A DNA stretch of 64,000 nt from Ktedonobacter sp. SOSP1-85 (GTDB lineage Bacteria; Chloroflexota; Ktedonobacteria; Ktedonobacterales; Ktedonobacteraceae): contig NZ_BNJI01000003.1 of the NCBI RefSeq assembly GCF_016587415.1, positions 1,426,001-1,490,000 of the forward strand, written 5' to 3'. Below the pieces are notes generated by a model that saw nothing but the letters and a program-made list of their open reading frames with translations, was not told where the DNA came from and did no database searches. Shown here piece after piece: positions 7,323 to 15,733 of the stretch. Position numbers and translations under genes: made by a program. How positions within the stretch are numbered: position 1 is the first letter of the stretch; every line of letters starts with the position of its first letter.

Positions 7323-9398
7323 ATGCAAGTAATTAAAGCTCCGGCAGAGACACAGCCGGAGGCCGACCTCCTGGTACATAAGAGAACCCACTTCGCGCTC
7401 TGGCGCCCTACCGTTACCGATCCCGCTCCCAGGCTTCTTATCGGTGAGTTTGTGCCTGGGGAACCGCCAACATTAGGCCAGGAGCAGGCTTTTACCCTAT
7501 CTCCTTCGGCAAAAGGTGAGGGATTATGGGATATCGCGGCTAAGGACTGCCAGCTCGAAAACGGTAAGCTCTATCACTACTGGTTTGAGGTCACCGATAG
7601 CAATGCCTACAAGGAAAGTCACCCGCGTATCCTCTGTACCGATCCCTTCGCCCTCAATGTCGATTGGCGCTTGCTCTCGCCAAAGCCAGAAGATGACGCG
7701 TTTGGCGACGAAGACCGCTATCCGGCGAGCGTGGTGAAGTATCGGGATGGTGAGTTGGTGCCGTGCGATCCCGAGGGCCAGAGTCCCGATTGGCGCAATG
7801 ATCCCCCTCTGGAGAGCCTGCCGGTCAACACGCAACTGGTTATCTATGAGTTGCCCACAGCCTGGGCTAGAATGCGCAAAGAGGGTGGCGTGCAGGTCGC
7901 GGGTGGCAACTTTCGTGATGTCCTGGCGCTGGTCGATCCTGGGGCCATACCTTTCAGTTTCTTTGGCTTGACTGTCTTGCAGGAGGGGCGAGCGCATCTC
8001 CGTGACCTGGGCATTACGGCATTGGAGTTGTTGCCGCCCGCTGATAGCTATGTCGATGGTGGATGGGGCTATGCCACCACCAATTACTTTACTGCCGACT
8101 ATAACCTGGGCAGTTATGGGAAGGGCAGGCGGCCTGCACCAACGACCGAGCTGGCGCGCTTGATCCGTGCCTGCCATCAAAATGGCGTGCGTTTCTTCGC
8201 GGATGTCGTCATGGCCTTTGCGGCCCGCAATCCCTATCGCTCAATCAACTACGCCGATTTCTTTGTCAAGGCGAATTCTGGCGATCCCGAAGAGTATGTG
8301 GGGGATATCAAGCGCGATGGCTTTGGTAGCGACCTGTTCAAGTATAACCACGAGGTCGAGGGCTATGATCCATTCACCGGGGAGCAGGGTAAATTTATTC
8401 CGGCGCGCTCCTTTATGCTGGCCTATCTCGACCACTGGATGCGTTACTATCGTATCGATGGTGTGCGCATCGATAGCATCGTGAATATCGCGAGCTGGGA
8501 TTTTGTCGAGAGCTTTAAAGATCTGGGGCATCGCGTCTACCAGGCACGCTGGGTGGAGCAGGGCAACGAGCCTGAGATCGCGGGCGCGCGTTTCCTGGTC
8601 ACCGGTGAAGAGCTGGACATGCCCCTCGACCTGGTGCATCAGCATCGCGTGGATAGTCTGTGGAACGAGTACTTTAAGCGCTATATACGCGCGGCCATTA
8701 TCGGTCAGCAGCATCCCGATGAGGCGAGCTTCGAGAAGACTGTCAAGAAGATGGTAGATTGCCGCCTGGTGGGTTTTGGCGATGGCTCGCAGGCCATCAA
8801 CTACGTCACTTCGCATGATGTCGAGGGCTATGGAAATGAGCGACTCTTCGATTACCTGAATAGCTGCGGGGTCGACGAGAAGGAGCAGCGCATCAAGCTG
8901 GCCTTTACCTGCCTGATTACCTCCGTTGGCGTCCCGATGATTCTGGCTGGCGAGGAGTTTGCTGACCAGCATGACACGCCTGCGGAGGGGCCGGAGAAGC
9001 AGCGTGATGCTGTAAACTTTGAGCGGCGCTATGATCCCTGGCGTGCGCGCATTGTAGATCACGTGGCCCGCCTCGTGCGCCTGCGCACCAATTGCGAATC
9101 GTTATGGGTCAACGAGACGGAGTTTATCCATAACGATTTCGCGGATGGCAAGCGGATTATGGCCTGGGTGCGTGGTGAGCCAGATAGCCGCAATAAAGTA
9201 GTCATCGTAGCCAACTTCAGTGATTACGGGACCCCGAACCCTAAGGATAAGCGCTCGGAATACGTTATCAACAACTGGCCTCAACTGCCCAAAGGCATGC
9301 GCTGGCGCGAAGTCACTCAGGATCGTGTTGTGCCTACCAAGCGTGCCGGGCGCGAGCCAATTCTCCCCTGGGAATCGCGCGTTTACGTCGCAGAATAG
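7323..9398 (+). CDS. GH13 alpha-amylase-family glycoside hydrolase (debranching/branching-like)
   Basis: 691 residues. An N-terminal beta-sandwich resembling CBM48 (~1-115) precedes the GH13 barrel. Conserved regions seen are GVRIDSI with the nucleophile Asp384, LVTGEEL with the acid/base Glu429 or Glu430, and VTSHD with His498-Asp499. Region I reads DVVMAF (294-299) where most family members have DxxxNH, so the usual Asn and His are replaced by Ala and Phe. The N-terminal domain points to alpha-1,6 or glycogen-type substrates, but the exact specificity is open. No signal peptide, so likely cytosolic glycogen or maltodextrin metabolism. AAAGGT precedes the ATG. A terminator-like hairpin follows the stop. 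Confidence 0.82.
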   Translation: MQVIKAPAETQPEADLLVHKRTHFALWRPTVTDPAPRLLIGEFVPGEPPTLGQEQAFTLSPSAKGEGLWDIAAKDCQLENGKLYHYWFEVTDSNAYKESHPRILCTDPFALNVDWRLLSPKPEDDAFGDEDRYPASVVKYRDGELVPCDPEGQSPDWRNDPPLESLPVNTQLVIYELPTAWARMRKEGGVQVAGGNFRDVLALVDPGAIPFSFFGLTVLQEGRAHLRDLGITALELLPPADSYVDGGWGYATTNYFTADYNLGSYGKGRRPAPTTELARLIRACHQNGVRFFADVVMAFAARNPYRSINYADFFVKANSGDPEEYVGDIKRDGFGSDLFKYNHEVEGYDPFTGEQGKFIPARSFMLAYLDHWMRYYRIDGVRIDSIVNIASWDFVESFKDLGHRVYQARWVEQGNEPEIAGARFLVTGEELDMPLDLVHQHRVDSLWNEYFKRYIRAAIIGQQHPDEASFEKTVKKMVDCRLVGFGDGSQAINYVTSHDVEGYGNERLFDYLNSCGVDEKEQRIKLAFTCLITSVGVPMILAGEEFADQHDTPAEGPEKQRDAVNFERRYDPWRARIVDHVARLVRLRTNCESLWVNETEFIHNDFADGKRIMAWVRGEPDSRNKVVIVANFSDYGTPNPKDKRSEYVINNWPQLPKGMRWREVTQDRVVPTKRAGREPILPWESRVYVAE

Positions 9399-9406
9399 CA
9401 TCACTC

Positions 9407-9436
9407 AACTGGCTCCCCAGGTCTGGGGAGCCGGTT
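9407..9436 (+). terminator. Hairpin after the GH13 gene
   Basis: 13-bp arms with one mismatch (9407-9419 and 9424-9436), GC-rich core GGCTCCCCA, 4-nt loop, 8 bp after the GH13 stop. Only a weak pyrimidine-rich tail follows. Confidence 0.6.
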
Positions 9437-9804
9437 ATATGCCCTTCTTCTATCAAGCATTTTGTTCCTTAATGTTTCTTTCTATGTGAGATCTACGAAG
9501 TTAACGACGTATAATTAGTGTAGGATAGTTAAGCAACGTATATATACATTTTGGGTGAAGAGAAGCCGTACTATAGTGGCTTGGCGCTGCAAGATACCCT
9601 GAAGGGCGCAGGCAGATGCCGGTCGAGAGCGAAGGATCGACCTTTCTTTCTCCTCGTTATTGGCTTCACAACAATTGATAGGGCAGTATACGTAACTCCT
9701 CGTGCGGCATCAGGTCGTCAGTTCATATCGACAACCTGTTCTGTAGTCGTATTGTCTTTTTTGTGATTTAGTGTATGTTATAGCCTCAAAGGAGAGTTGA
9801 TGTT
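9437..9804 (+). other. Gene-free stretch, likely promoter and leader of the binding-protein gene
   Basis: No gene is supported. A TATAAT box lies at 9510-9515 without a convincing -35 element. A small hairpin GGTCGA...TCGACC (9621-9642) is followed by a T-rich tract. If the TATAAT is used, the binding-protein mRNA would have a leader of about 280 nt. I recognise no riboswitch class in it. Confidence 0.35.
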
Positions 9805-11562
9805 ATGCCTTCGGATAGAAAACGCTCTATACTTATCTGGCCAGTGTTTCTTACCTTGCTGGCCCTGCTTGTTACCGCCTGTGGTGGTAGCTCAGGGGGA
9901 AATGGTAATGGGCCTGGAGCCAAGCTCTCTAACGACAAGCAGGTGTACGTCGTCCCGCTGAGCGGTATATCGGATGTCGCGACACTCGATCCAGCCCTCT
10001 CGACTGATGCCCCTTCGATTAACGCCCTCAATCTGATGTTTGTAGGCCTGGTACAGCTCGATGATAATCTGAAAGTGTATGGCGAACTGGCCCAGAACTG
10101 GAGCACCTCCAGCGATGGTCTGACCTGGACCTTTAAGCTGCGCGACGGCCTCAAGTTCAGCGATGGCAATCCCATCACCGCAGACGACGTGATCTTCAGC
10201 ATTGACCGTGCGCTCAAGCCGGAACTGAAGTCGACGGTGGCCCCAGCCTATCTGAGCCTGATCAAGGATTCAGACAAGCGCTTTGCAGGCAAGGTTCCCA
10301 CGTTGATCAATGATAGCCTCTTCGCGCCTGATCCTACAACGGTCAAGATCGTGACCAGCCAGAGCGCGCAGTACTTCCTGCAAGCTCTGACCTACCCGAC
10401 ATCGTATGTTGTGGAGAAAAGTTTTGTGCAGAAGTATGGCGATACAGATTTTCTTAAGCACCTGAACGAGGGTGGCTGCTCGGGTCCCTTCAAACTAGAC
10501 CAGCATATCTCTGGTAAGCAGGTTAGCTTTGTGCCTAACAGCAACTATTGGGGTGGTAAGCCTCAGTTGCAGAAACTGGTATACGCCTTCTACAAAGACC
10601 CACAGACAGCCTACAAAGCCTACAAGACCAACCAGATCGACCAGGCCGGTGTGCCAACTGCTAACCTGGATGAGGCACGCTCTCTGCCCAATAAGCAGTA
10701 TCGCCAGGTGCCTCAGTTGACCATCGACTACTTTGCGATGAACTACCTGGCCAAGCCCTTTAACAATATCAAGATCCGCCAGGCCTTTGCCCTTTCCATC
10801 GATAAAAACGCCATTCAGGATCGCATCAACAAGGGTGCGCGCCTGGCGACTAACCACATCGTGCCTCAAGGTATGCCGGGGTATAATCCTAATCTCAAGG
10901 CTCCTGGTGGCGTGACCAGCACAAAGGGCGATAAAAACCTGGCCAAGCAGCTCTTCCAGCAAGGTATGCAGGAGGAGAGTTATACCCTTTCAAACTTCCC
11001 TGCTGTGACGGTGACGGTCGCCTCTGGTGGCTCACAGACTGCCAAGAACCTCTTCCAGTTTGCGCAACAGCAGTGGAAGGATACTCTGGGTGTCACGGTG
11101 ACCATCAACGACGAGGACTTTAACAAACGCCTGGATGATGTCTCAAATACCGTGGGCAATGGCAAATTGCAGATGTGGTTTGCGGCCTGGGGCGCGGACT
11201 ATCCCGATCCTGAGGACTGGACGACCCTGCTCTTTGGCAATGGCTCGACCAATGACTCGACCAATTATGGGATGGGGAATTCCAAGACGGTCGCGATGCA
11301 GAAGCAGATGCAGGACTTGATGCTGAAGGCTGACGTCAATCAGAACAATACTGAGCGCCTTGCCCAGTACAACCAGATTGAGCAGCAACTTGTGGATGAT
11401 GTCGCCTGGATTCCCATTGACCAGCGTGCTACAAGCTATGTCCTCAAGCCCTGCGTGCAGGGAGTTGTGGATAATGCGCAGAGCCTTGTACCTCCAGGCG
11501 ATTGGGCCAAGGTCTACAAGACCAGCGATTCCCCCTGTGCTAACACAAACGCCTATAAATAG
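9805..11562 (+). CDS. ABC transporter substrate-binding lipoprotein, peptide/nickel type (SBP_bac_5)
   Basis: 585 residues. The N-terminus has basic residues, a hydrophobic stretch and the lipobox LVTAC (Cys about residue 31), followed by a flexible Gly/Ser linker. The mature part matches family-5 solute-binding proteins such as OppA/DppA: ISDVATLDPALS, LTWTFKLRDGLKFSDGNPITADDVIFSIDRAL, QAFALSIDKNAI, and WGADYPDPEDW near the C-terminus. It would capture oligopeptides or similar solutes outside the membrane and deliver them to a permease. No permease or ATPase gene is adjacent, so its partners lie elsewhere. GGAGAG precedes the start and an intrinsic terminator follows. Confidence 0.9.
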   Translation: MPSDRKRSILIWPVFLTLLALLVTACGGSSGGNGNGPGAKLSNDKQVYVVPLSGISDVATLDPALSTDAPSINALNLMFVGLVQLDDNLKVYGELAQNWSTSSDGLTWTFKLRDGLKFSDGNPITADDVIFSIDRALKPELKSTVAPAYLSLIKDSDKRFAGKVPTLINDSLFAPDPTTVKIVTSQSAQYFLQALTYPTSYVVEKSFVQKYGDTDFLKHLNEGGCSGPFKLDQHISGKQVSFVPNSNYWGGKPQLQKLVYAFYKDPQTAYKAYKTNQIDQAGVPTANLDEARSLPNKQYRQVPQLTIDYFAMNYLAKPFNNIKIRQAFALSIDKNAIQDRINKGARLATNHIVPQGMPGYNPNLKAPGGVTSTKGDKNLAKQLFQQGMQEESYTLSNFPAVTVTVASGGSQTAKNLFQFAQQQWKDTLGVTVTINDEDFNKRLDDVSNTVGNGKLQMWFAAWGADYPDPEDWTTLLFGNGSTNDSTNYGMGNSKTVAMQKQMQDLMLKADVNQNNTERLAQYNQIEQQLVDDVAWIPIDQRATSYVLKPCVQGVVDNAQSLVPPGDWAKVYKTSDSPCANTNAYK

Positions 11563-11640
11563 GATGTTCCTGATAGTACAGGTTAGCAGGGAGACAGACA
11601 TATCGCTTGTTCTTTCATGCCCTCTTGCCGGGAACATGCG

Positions 11641-11671
11641 AGGGAGAGTGTGCGCTAACGCACCTCTCCCT
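11641..11671 (+). terminator. Intrinsic terminator after the binding-protein gene
   Basis: A 13-bp stem with one bulged T (11641-11654 and 11659-11671), loop CTAA, running directly into a T5 tract (11671-11675). It lies 79 bp after the stop of the plus-strand gene and just before the end of the convergent Rieske gene, so the T-tract marks plus-strand termination. Confidence 0.75.
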
Positions 11672-11682
11672 TTTTCGCTTTA

Positions 11683-12657
11683 TCAAGCTGTACCGAAGGT
11701 GACGCCTTTCTCGCGCAGCCAGCGCCGGTAGGCGATAGAGAGCCTGTCTGAGCGCAGGTGTAGCTCGGCTTGCAGGTCCAGGGGCAGGAGTTCGGGCCGC
11801 TGTGATTCGACGACTGGAATATCTTCGAAGAGGATGCCCTCCTGGAACTTGATGATTTCCTCGTCCGACTCATCCTTTGTCGTTGTCGCCTCATAGGTCC
11901 AGACCAGGGAGTGATCGATATCGACAGGCGTGATGGTAAAGAGCAGGGCCAGCCCTGAATTATCCTCGTCCTGCTTTGCCAGGTAAGCCGTGAGAGGACG
12001 TAGAACTTTATAAATATAATGCATATACGCGCCCTGGCCTACGCCAATGGGATTAGGCTGCCAGACACAGATGTCGTTGGCGACAATCTCATCCGGCGTT
12101 ACATCGACTTGATAATCGGAGAGAGCGGTATGCTCCAGGTCGCCCAGGCTTCCCTGGTGAACGAAGGGGAAGTGTGCCACATCTAGAAAGTTTTCGATCA
12201 GGCGTGGCCCTCCGGCCCGCACTTTGTAAGGGCCACAGACGACGGCCTTAAACCTCTGGTTGTCCCATTCGGGAAAGACGGGAATATCGCACTCTGGCTC
12301 TCCCAGCGAGACCCAGATGGTATTGTACCGCTCACGGGCCTGGTAGACCGTCGCCTGGGCTTTGGCAGGTGGACACTGCTCAGGATGGGCGGGGAAGCGA
12401 ATGCAGCGCCCCTCGCCATTATAGACCCAGCCGTGATATGGGCAGGCCAGTGTCGTCTTGGTGGCCTTGCCCAGCGAGAGTTTCGCGCCACGGTGAATGC
12501 AGAGATCGCGCCAGGCATGGATCTCCCCATCCGCGCTACGCCATAATACCAGGTCCTCGCCCAGTAAACGTGCCGCGACCGGCTTTCCCTCGACAATATC
12601 AGCAGAACGGGCAATAGGATGCCAATCATTAATTAAGATAGTATCTTGAATCAGCAT
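11683..12657 (-). CDS. Rieske non-heme iron oxygenase, alpha-subunit (PaO/vanillate demethylase-like)
   Basis: 324 residues. The Rieske [2Fe-2S] motif is complete: Cys53-x-His55 (DLCIHRGA) and Cys72-x-x-His75 (LACPYHGW). The mononuclear iron site follows as NFLDVAHFPFVH, giving Asn156, Asp159, His162 and His167. This domain order and the ~330-residue length fit three-component or stand-alone Rieske oxygenases of the pheophorbide-a-oxygenase/vanillate O-demethylase group. Substrate unknown. No reductase or ferredoxin gene is adjacent, so the electron donor is encoded elsewhere. GGAGAG lies 9 nt before the ATG. Confidence 0.9.
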   Translation of the reverse strand: MLIQDTILINDWHPIARSADIVEGKPVAARLLGEDLVLWRSADGEIHAWRDLCIHRGAKLSLGKATKTTLACPYHGWVYNGEGRCIRFPAHPEQCPPAKAQATVYQARERYNTIWVSLGEPECDIPVFPEWDNQRFKAVVCGPYKVRAGGPRLIENFLDVAHFPFVHQGSLGDLEHTALSDYQVDVTPDEIVANDICVWQPNPIGVGQGAYMHYIYKVLRPLTAYLAKQDEDNSGLALLFTITPVDIDHSLVWTYEATTTKDESDEEIIKFQEGILFEDIPVVESQRPELLPLDLQAELHLRSDRLSIAYRRWLREKGVTFGTA

Positions 12658-12939
12658 AGTTACTAGCTCTCTCCAGGATTACGCTTGTGCGCTTGTTAAA
12701 ACGTATCTTAACCCGAAAAAGGCTGAAGAGCAAGCGGCAAGCTCCTCGAAGTCTGTCCCGGCTCGCAAGCTCGCCCCAAGCGCGAAGGCTTACCTGGGAG
12801 AAAACATACACTATACAAATACACGATTTATAGAGTATACTTATCTTAAGCCTCTCAACACAATATAGCGACACTAATGTAGGGAATAGACACTTCTACT
12901 GATCCTGGACGTGGATATGTGATGGTGGAGGAGAATAGA

Positions 12940-13779
12940 ATGCTTGGTCTAGATAATCCTCTGGTCGCGAAATTTTTTAGCGCAGTTGATAGCAACACCT
13001 GGCGTTGTAAGCAGACAGGCTATACTCTTACCGGGAATATCCTGAACTTTTACCGCCTCTTTGGCACTACTGGCATGAATGGCTTGACGCACATTGGATT
13101 ACCCCTGGGCAACGCCTATACGCCCGAGCCTGGCAAGCCTCGCTCATACCAGAAATTTGAGCGCGCCATTCTAGCCTATGATCCTCAGCACACATATGAC
13201 CGTCCCCCTGGTGGTGGTGATGTCTACTTTATGCATATTGACCACCCCCTGCCTCAAGGCTCAACTCCGGTTCCATCTCCAACACCAACCCCCACTCCGG
13301 TTCCATCTCCAACACCAACCCCCACTCCCGTTCCTAAACAACCCCCGACTCCCGTCCCGACTCCAACGCCCACGCCTGCTCCTAAGCCACCACCTGTGAA
13401 GAAGCCAGTGGCTGGCAAGAGTAACAATTTTCCCGCAGGTCAATGTACTTACTGGGCGGCCTATCGTTTTCACCAGGTGCATGGGGTCTGGGTGCCCTGG
13501 CTTGGCGATGCGTGGAAATGGCCTGACCAGGCCAAGAGCAACAACTGGGTGATCTCACGTACGCCAACGGTGGGCGCCATTATCGCCCTTCAACCTTATG
13601 TGCAGGGCGCGGGCAGCCTGGGCCATGTTGGCATCGTCGAGTCAATAACCGGCAATAAGAGTGTGCATACCAGTAACTACAACTGGTACGCCGACGGAGG
13701 AGGCTGGGGCATCTGTTCCTATTGGGACTTCCAGTACGCCTCCTCCGTCGATATCGCCTTCATCTCGCTGGCGAGTTAG
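12940..13779 (+). CDS. CHAP-domain amidase/peptidase with Thr-Pro linker
   Basis: 279 residues. An N-terminal ~105-residue domain (NILNFYRLFGTTGMNGL, LPLGNAYTPEPGK) is joined by a Pro/Thr/Val linker (~108-155) to a C-terminal CHAP domain. The catalytic Cys is in AGQCTYWAA (about 169) and the His in LGHVGIVES (about 229). CHAP enzymes cleave peptidoglycan amide bonds. ATG12940 was chosen because GGAGGAG sits 6 nt upstream; GTG12919 and ATG12922 lie before that site. No signal peptide is visible, unexpected for a wall hydrolase. The linker contains a 30-bp tandem duplication (13264-13323). Confidence 0.82.
   Translation: MLGLDNPLVAKFFSAVDSNTWRCKQTGYTLTGNILNFYRLFGTTGMNGLTHIGLPLGNAYTPEPGKPRSYQKFERAILAYDPQHTYDRPPGGGDVYFMHIDHPLPQGSTPVPSPTPTPTPVPSPTPTPTPVPKQPPTPVPTPTPTPAPKPPPVKKPVAGKSNNFPAGQCTYWAAYRFHQVHGVWVPWLGDAWKWPDQAKSNNWVISRTPTVGAIIALQPYVQGAGSLGHVGIVESITGNKSVHTSNYNWYADGGGWGICSYWDFQYASSVDIAFISLAS
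13264..13323 (+). repeat. 30-bp tandem repeat inside the CHAP gene
   Basis: Two identical in-frame 30-bp copies (13264-13293 and 13294-13323) encode a repeated Thr-Pro-Val-Pro-Ser-Pro type decapeptide in the linker. They are likely to vary in number by slippage without disturbing the frame. Confidence 0.9.
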
Positions 13780-13785
13780 CCTTGC

Positions 13786-13825
13786 CCCACCCTGTGGGGT
13801 CCATGCATGGACCCCACAGGGTGGG
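13786..13825. terminator. Perfect 40-bp palindrome between convergent genes
   Basis: Arms 13786-13803 and 13808-13825 are perfectly complementary with the self-complementary centre TGCA. It lies 6 bp after the CHAP stop and 19 bp from the stop of the convergent aldo/keto reductase gene, so it can serve both strands. Its core GGGTCCATGC also occurs in the element at 25131-25227. Confidence 0.65.
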
Positions 13826-13844
13826 TGCACCACACATAATTCGT

Positions 13845-14855
13845 CTACACTTGCACGGGCGAGATCTTATCAATGGCCTTGAGTTCGTCCTCGCTGAATT
13901 CGAGGTTCTTCAGCGCGGCGACGTTTTCTTCGATCTGCTCGACCTTCGAGGCCCCGATCAGGACGCTGGTCACGGCCTTGTGGCGCAGATTCCAGGCCAG
14001 CGCCATTTGCGCGAGGCTCTGGCCGCGCTCCTGGGCGATCTTATTCAGGCCGCGAATCTGCTCCAGCTTCTCAGGTGTGAGCATCCTTTCGGCGTGCTGT
14101 TTGTCCCACCATTCAGCCGCGCGTGAATCACTGGGGATATTATCGCCCAGGTACTTGGTGCTCAGCAGACCCTGCGCCAGGGGGCTGAAAGTAATGACAC
14201 CGCTCCCCGCGCGCAGCGTATGATCAAAGAGATTATGCTCTGGCCCACGTCCCAGCATGTTATAGTATGGCTGATGGATCGTAATAGGCGCCAGGCCCAT
14301 CTGTTTGGTGATCGCCACCGCCTCCTCAAACTGCGCCCCCGTGAAGTTGCTCACACCAATGTAGAGTGCCTTGCCTTGCTTCACAATCAGATCGAGGGCT
14401 GCCATCGTCTCTTCCAGCGGCGTCTCGGGATCGGGACGGTGCGCATAGAAGATATCCACATACTCCAGACCCAGGCGTTTCAGTGACTGATCCAGGCTCG
14501 CCACAAGATATTTCTTCGAGAGGCCATCGCCATAGGGGCCGGGCCACATATAGTAGCCTGCCTTGCTCGAGATAATCAGCTCATCGCGTGGCATATCGCG
14601 TAAGATCTTCCCCACCACCTTCTCCGCGTTGCCCGCTGGACGCCCATAGTTATTGGCCAGGTCAAAATGGGTGATGCCCAGATCGAAGGCGCGATAGAGG
14701 CAGGCGCGCGCCACCTCTTCGCCGCGATAGCCACCAAAGGTCTCCCAGGCCCCCAGCGAAATCGCCGGCAGGCGCAGTCCGCTACGGCCGCTACGGCGAT
14801 ACTGCATCCGCTCATAGCGATCTTCAGCAAAGCTCGTCACTTGCGTATCTGACAT
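13845..14855 (-). CDS. Aldo/keto reductase, YghZ/Kv-beta-like
   Basis: 336 residues of an NAD(P)H-dependent TIM-barrel oxidoreductase. Features seen: GRSGLRLPAISLGAWETFGG at the N-terminus, HFDLANNYG with the catalytic Asp and Tyr, SSKAGY with the Lys, FYAHRPDP with the His, and the late cofactor segment SVLIGASKVEQIEEN. NNYGRPAGNAEKVVGKIL is typical of the L-glyceraldehyde-3-phosphate reductase (YghZ) and potassium-channel beta group (AKR12/14-like). ATG14855 (MSDTQVT) gives the family's usual N-terminal length; a start at 14897 adds 14 unmatched residues. It is monocistronic and convergent with the CHAP gene. Confidence 0.88.
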   Translation of the reverse strand: MSDTQVTSFAEDRYERMQYRRSGRSGLRLPAISLGAWETFGGYRGEEVARACLYRAFDLGITHFDLANNYGRPAGNAEKVVGKILRDMPRDELIISSKAGYYMWPGPYGDGLSKKYLVASLDQSLKRLGLEYVDIFYAHRPDPETPLEETMAALDLIVKQGKALYIGVSNFTGAQFEEAVAITKQMGLAPITIHQPYYNMLGRGPEHNLFDHTLRAGSGVITFSPLAQGLLSTKYLGDNIPSDSRAAEWWDKQHAERMLTPEKLEQIRGLNKIAQERGQSLAQMALAWNLRHKAVTSVLIGASKVEQIEENVAALKNLEFSEDELKAIDKISPVQV

Positions 14856-14972
14856 ACATACATCGCTTTCTAGCAAAAATACACACTTACTTACCACCAG
14901 GAGCAGCCAGTCGACCGCACCTGTTCCCCTATTAGTATGTCACGTTTTTAAGTTTATCGATATATCTCTTTG

Positions 14973-15692
14973 CTATTTTAGCCACACGCTTAATGGGCCC
15001 AGGGGCGTAAAGCCAGCGCGTAATGTAGTTTCCAGGCTCTCATCCTGCTCATATCCAACAATAGGAAGATCAGGATAGCAGGTAGCTATCATGCTGACCA
15101 ATCCTTCCCAGTATTTTTCCGGCTCTTGTTCGGGAGTAAAGACGTTGGAGATGCCTACTACTCCGGTAGTTCTATTAGCAATCGCTCCTGCTACGATCTG
15201 CTTTGCTTTGTAAGCTGCGATAAAGCAGATGTCTGCATCATGCAATAGTGTAGGGAGGAAGAGTTGATTTTGAGACAACGATGTTTGGGACCATACCTCT
15301 TCCCAGCGTAGCAGTTCCTTCTCTGATGTGATTTGCCGCCATTGGAGATTAGTGTCTCTCGTCGAGGCAGTTTCTCCAGATATTTCTCTAAGGATCCATT
15401 GTGCTTGAAAGAGCTGCTCAAACCCAAAGGGGGCGAGATCCAGGATCGCGAAACTATCCTTCACAGAAACACCGTATTCCCTTTTGGTAGTAAGAAACTC
15501 AGCAAGAGCGTTATGTTCAAGGTTAATGTTGGCTTTTGGCGTAAGCGTCACAAGGTTGGGATAATAGATCGGCGTTTGCTGTTGACAAACCCAGAAATCA
15601 TCATGAAACTCTCCCAGAGTGTTATGAGACCGACAGATAGTATCACACCAGACGGCATTATTATATGTAGCTAGTTGAGTAAGTGATTGCAA
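14973..15692 (-). CDS. GNAT-like acetyltransferase-fold protein, function unknown
   Basis: 239 residues. The C-terminal half (about 130-239) has the strand-rich pattern of GCN5-related N-acetyltransferases: ICFIAAYKAKQIVAGAIANRTTGVVGISNVF, then EPEKYWEGLVSMI and a final PIVGYEQDESLETTLRAGFTPLG, which resembles the family's last strands. The canonical acetyl-CoA loop is not obvious. The N-terminal half is unrecognised. The gene is more AT-rich than its neighbours. It lies 41 bp downstream of the MFS transporter gene on the opposite reading order, so the two are not clearly an operon. Confidence 0.55.
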   Translation of the reverse strand: MQSLTQLATYNNAVWCDTICRSHNTLGEFHDDFWVCQQQTPIYYPNLVTLTPKANINLEHNALAEFLTTKREYGVSVKDSFAILDLAPFGFEQLFQAQWILREISGETASTRDTNLQWRQITSEKELLRWEEVWSQTSLSQNQLFLPTLLHDADICFIAAYKAKQIVAGAIANRTTGVVGISNVFTPEQEPEKYWEGLVSMIATCYPDLPIVGYEQDESLETTLRAGFTPLGPLSVWLK

Positions 15693-15733
15693 TGGTTCTA
15701 TTCCCCTTTTTCTTATGTATTCATCAAGGCATA

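Noticed and set aside
9621..9642. Hairpin with T-rich tail as riboswitch terminator before the binding-protein gene
   Set aside because: The stem is only 6 bp and no aptamer-like structure could be recognised upstream.
12658..12939. Gap before the CHAP gene as possible small gene or RNA
   Set aside because: Short frames only, with no ribosome site; no tRNA-like or known RNA fold was recognised.
13661..13882. Plus- and minus-strand frames over the 40-bp palindrome near 13786-13825
   Set aside because: They are shadows of the CHAP and aldo/keto reductase genes and contain only palindrome-derived peptides.
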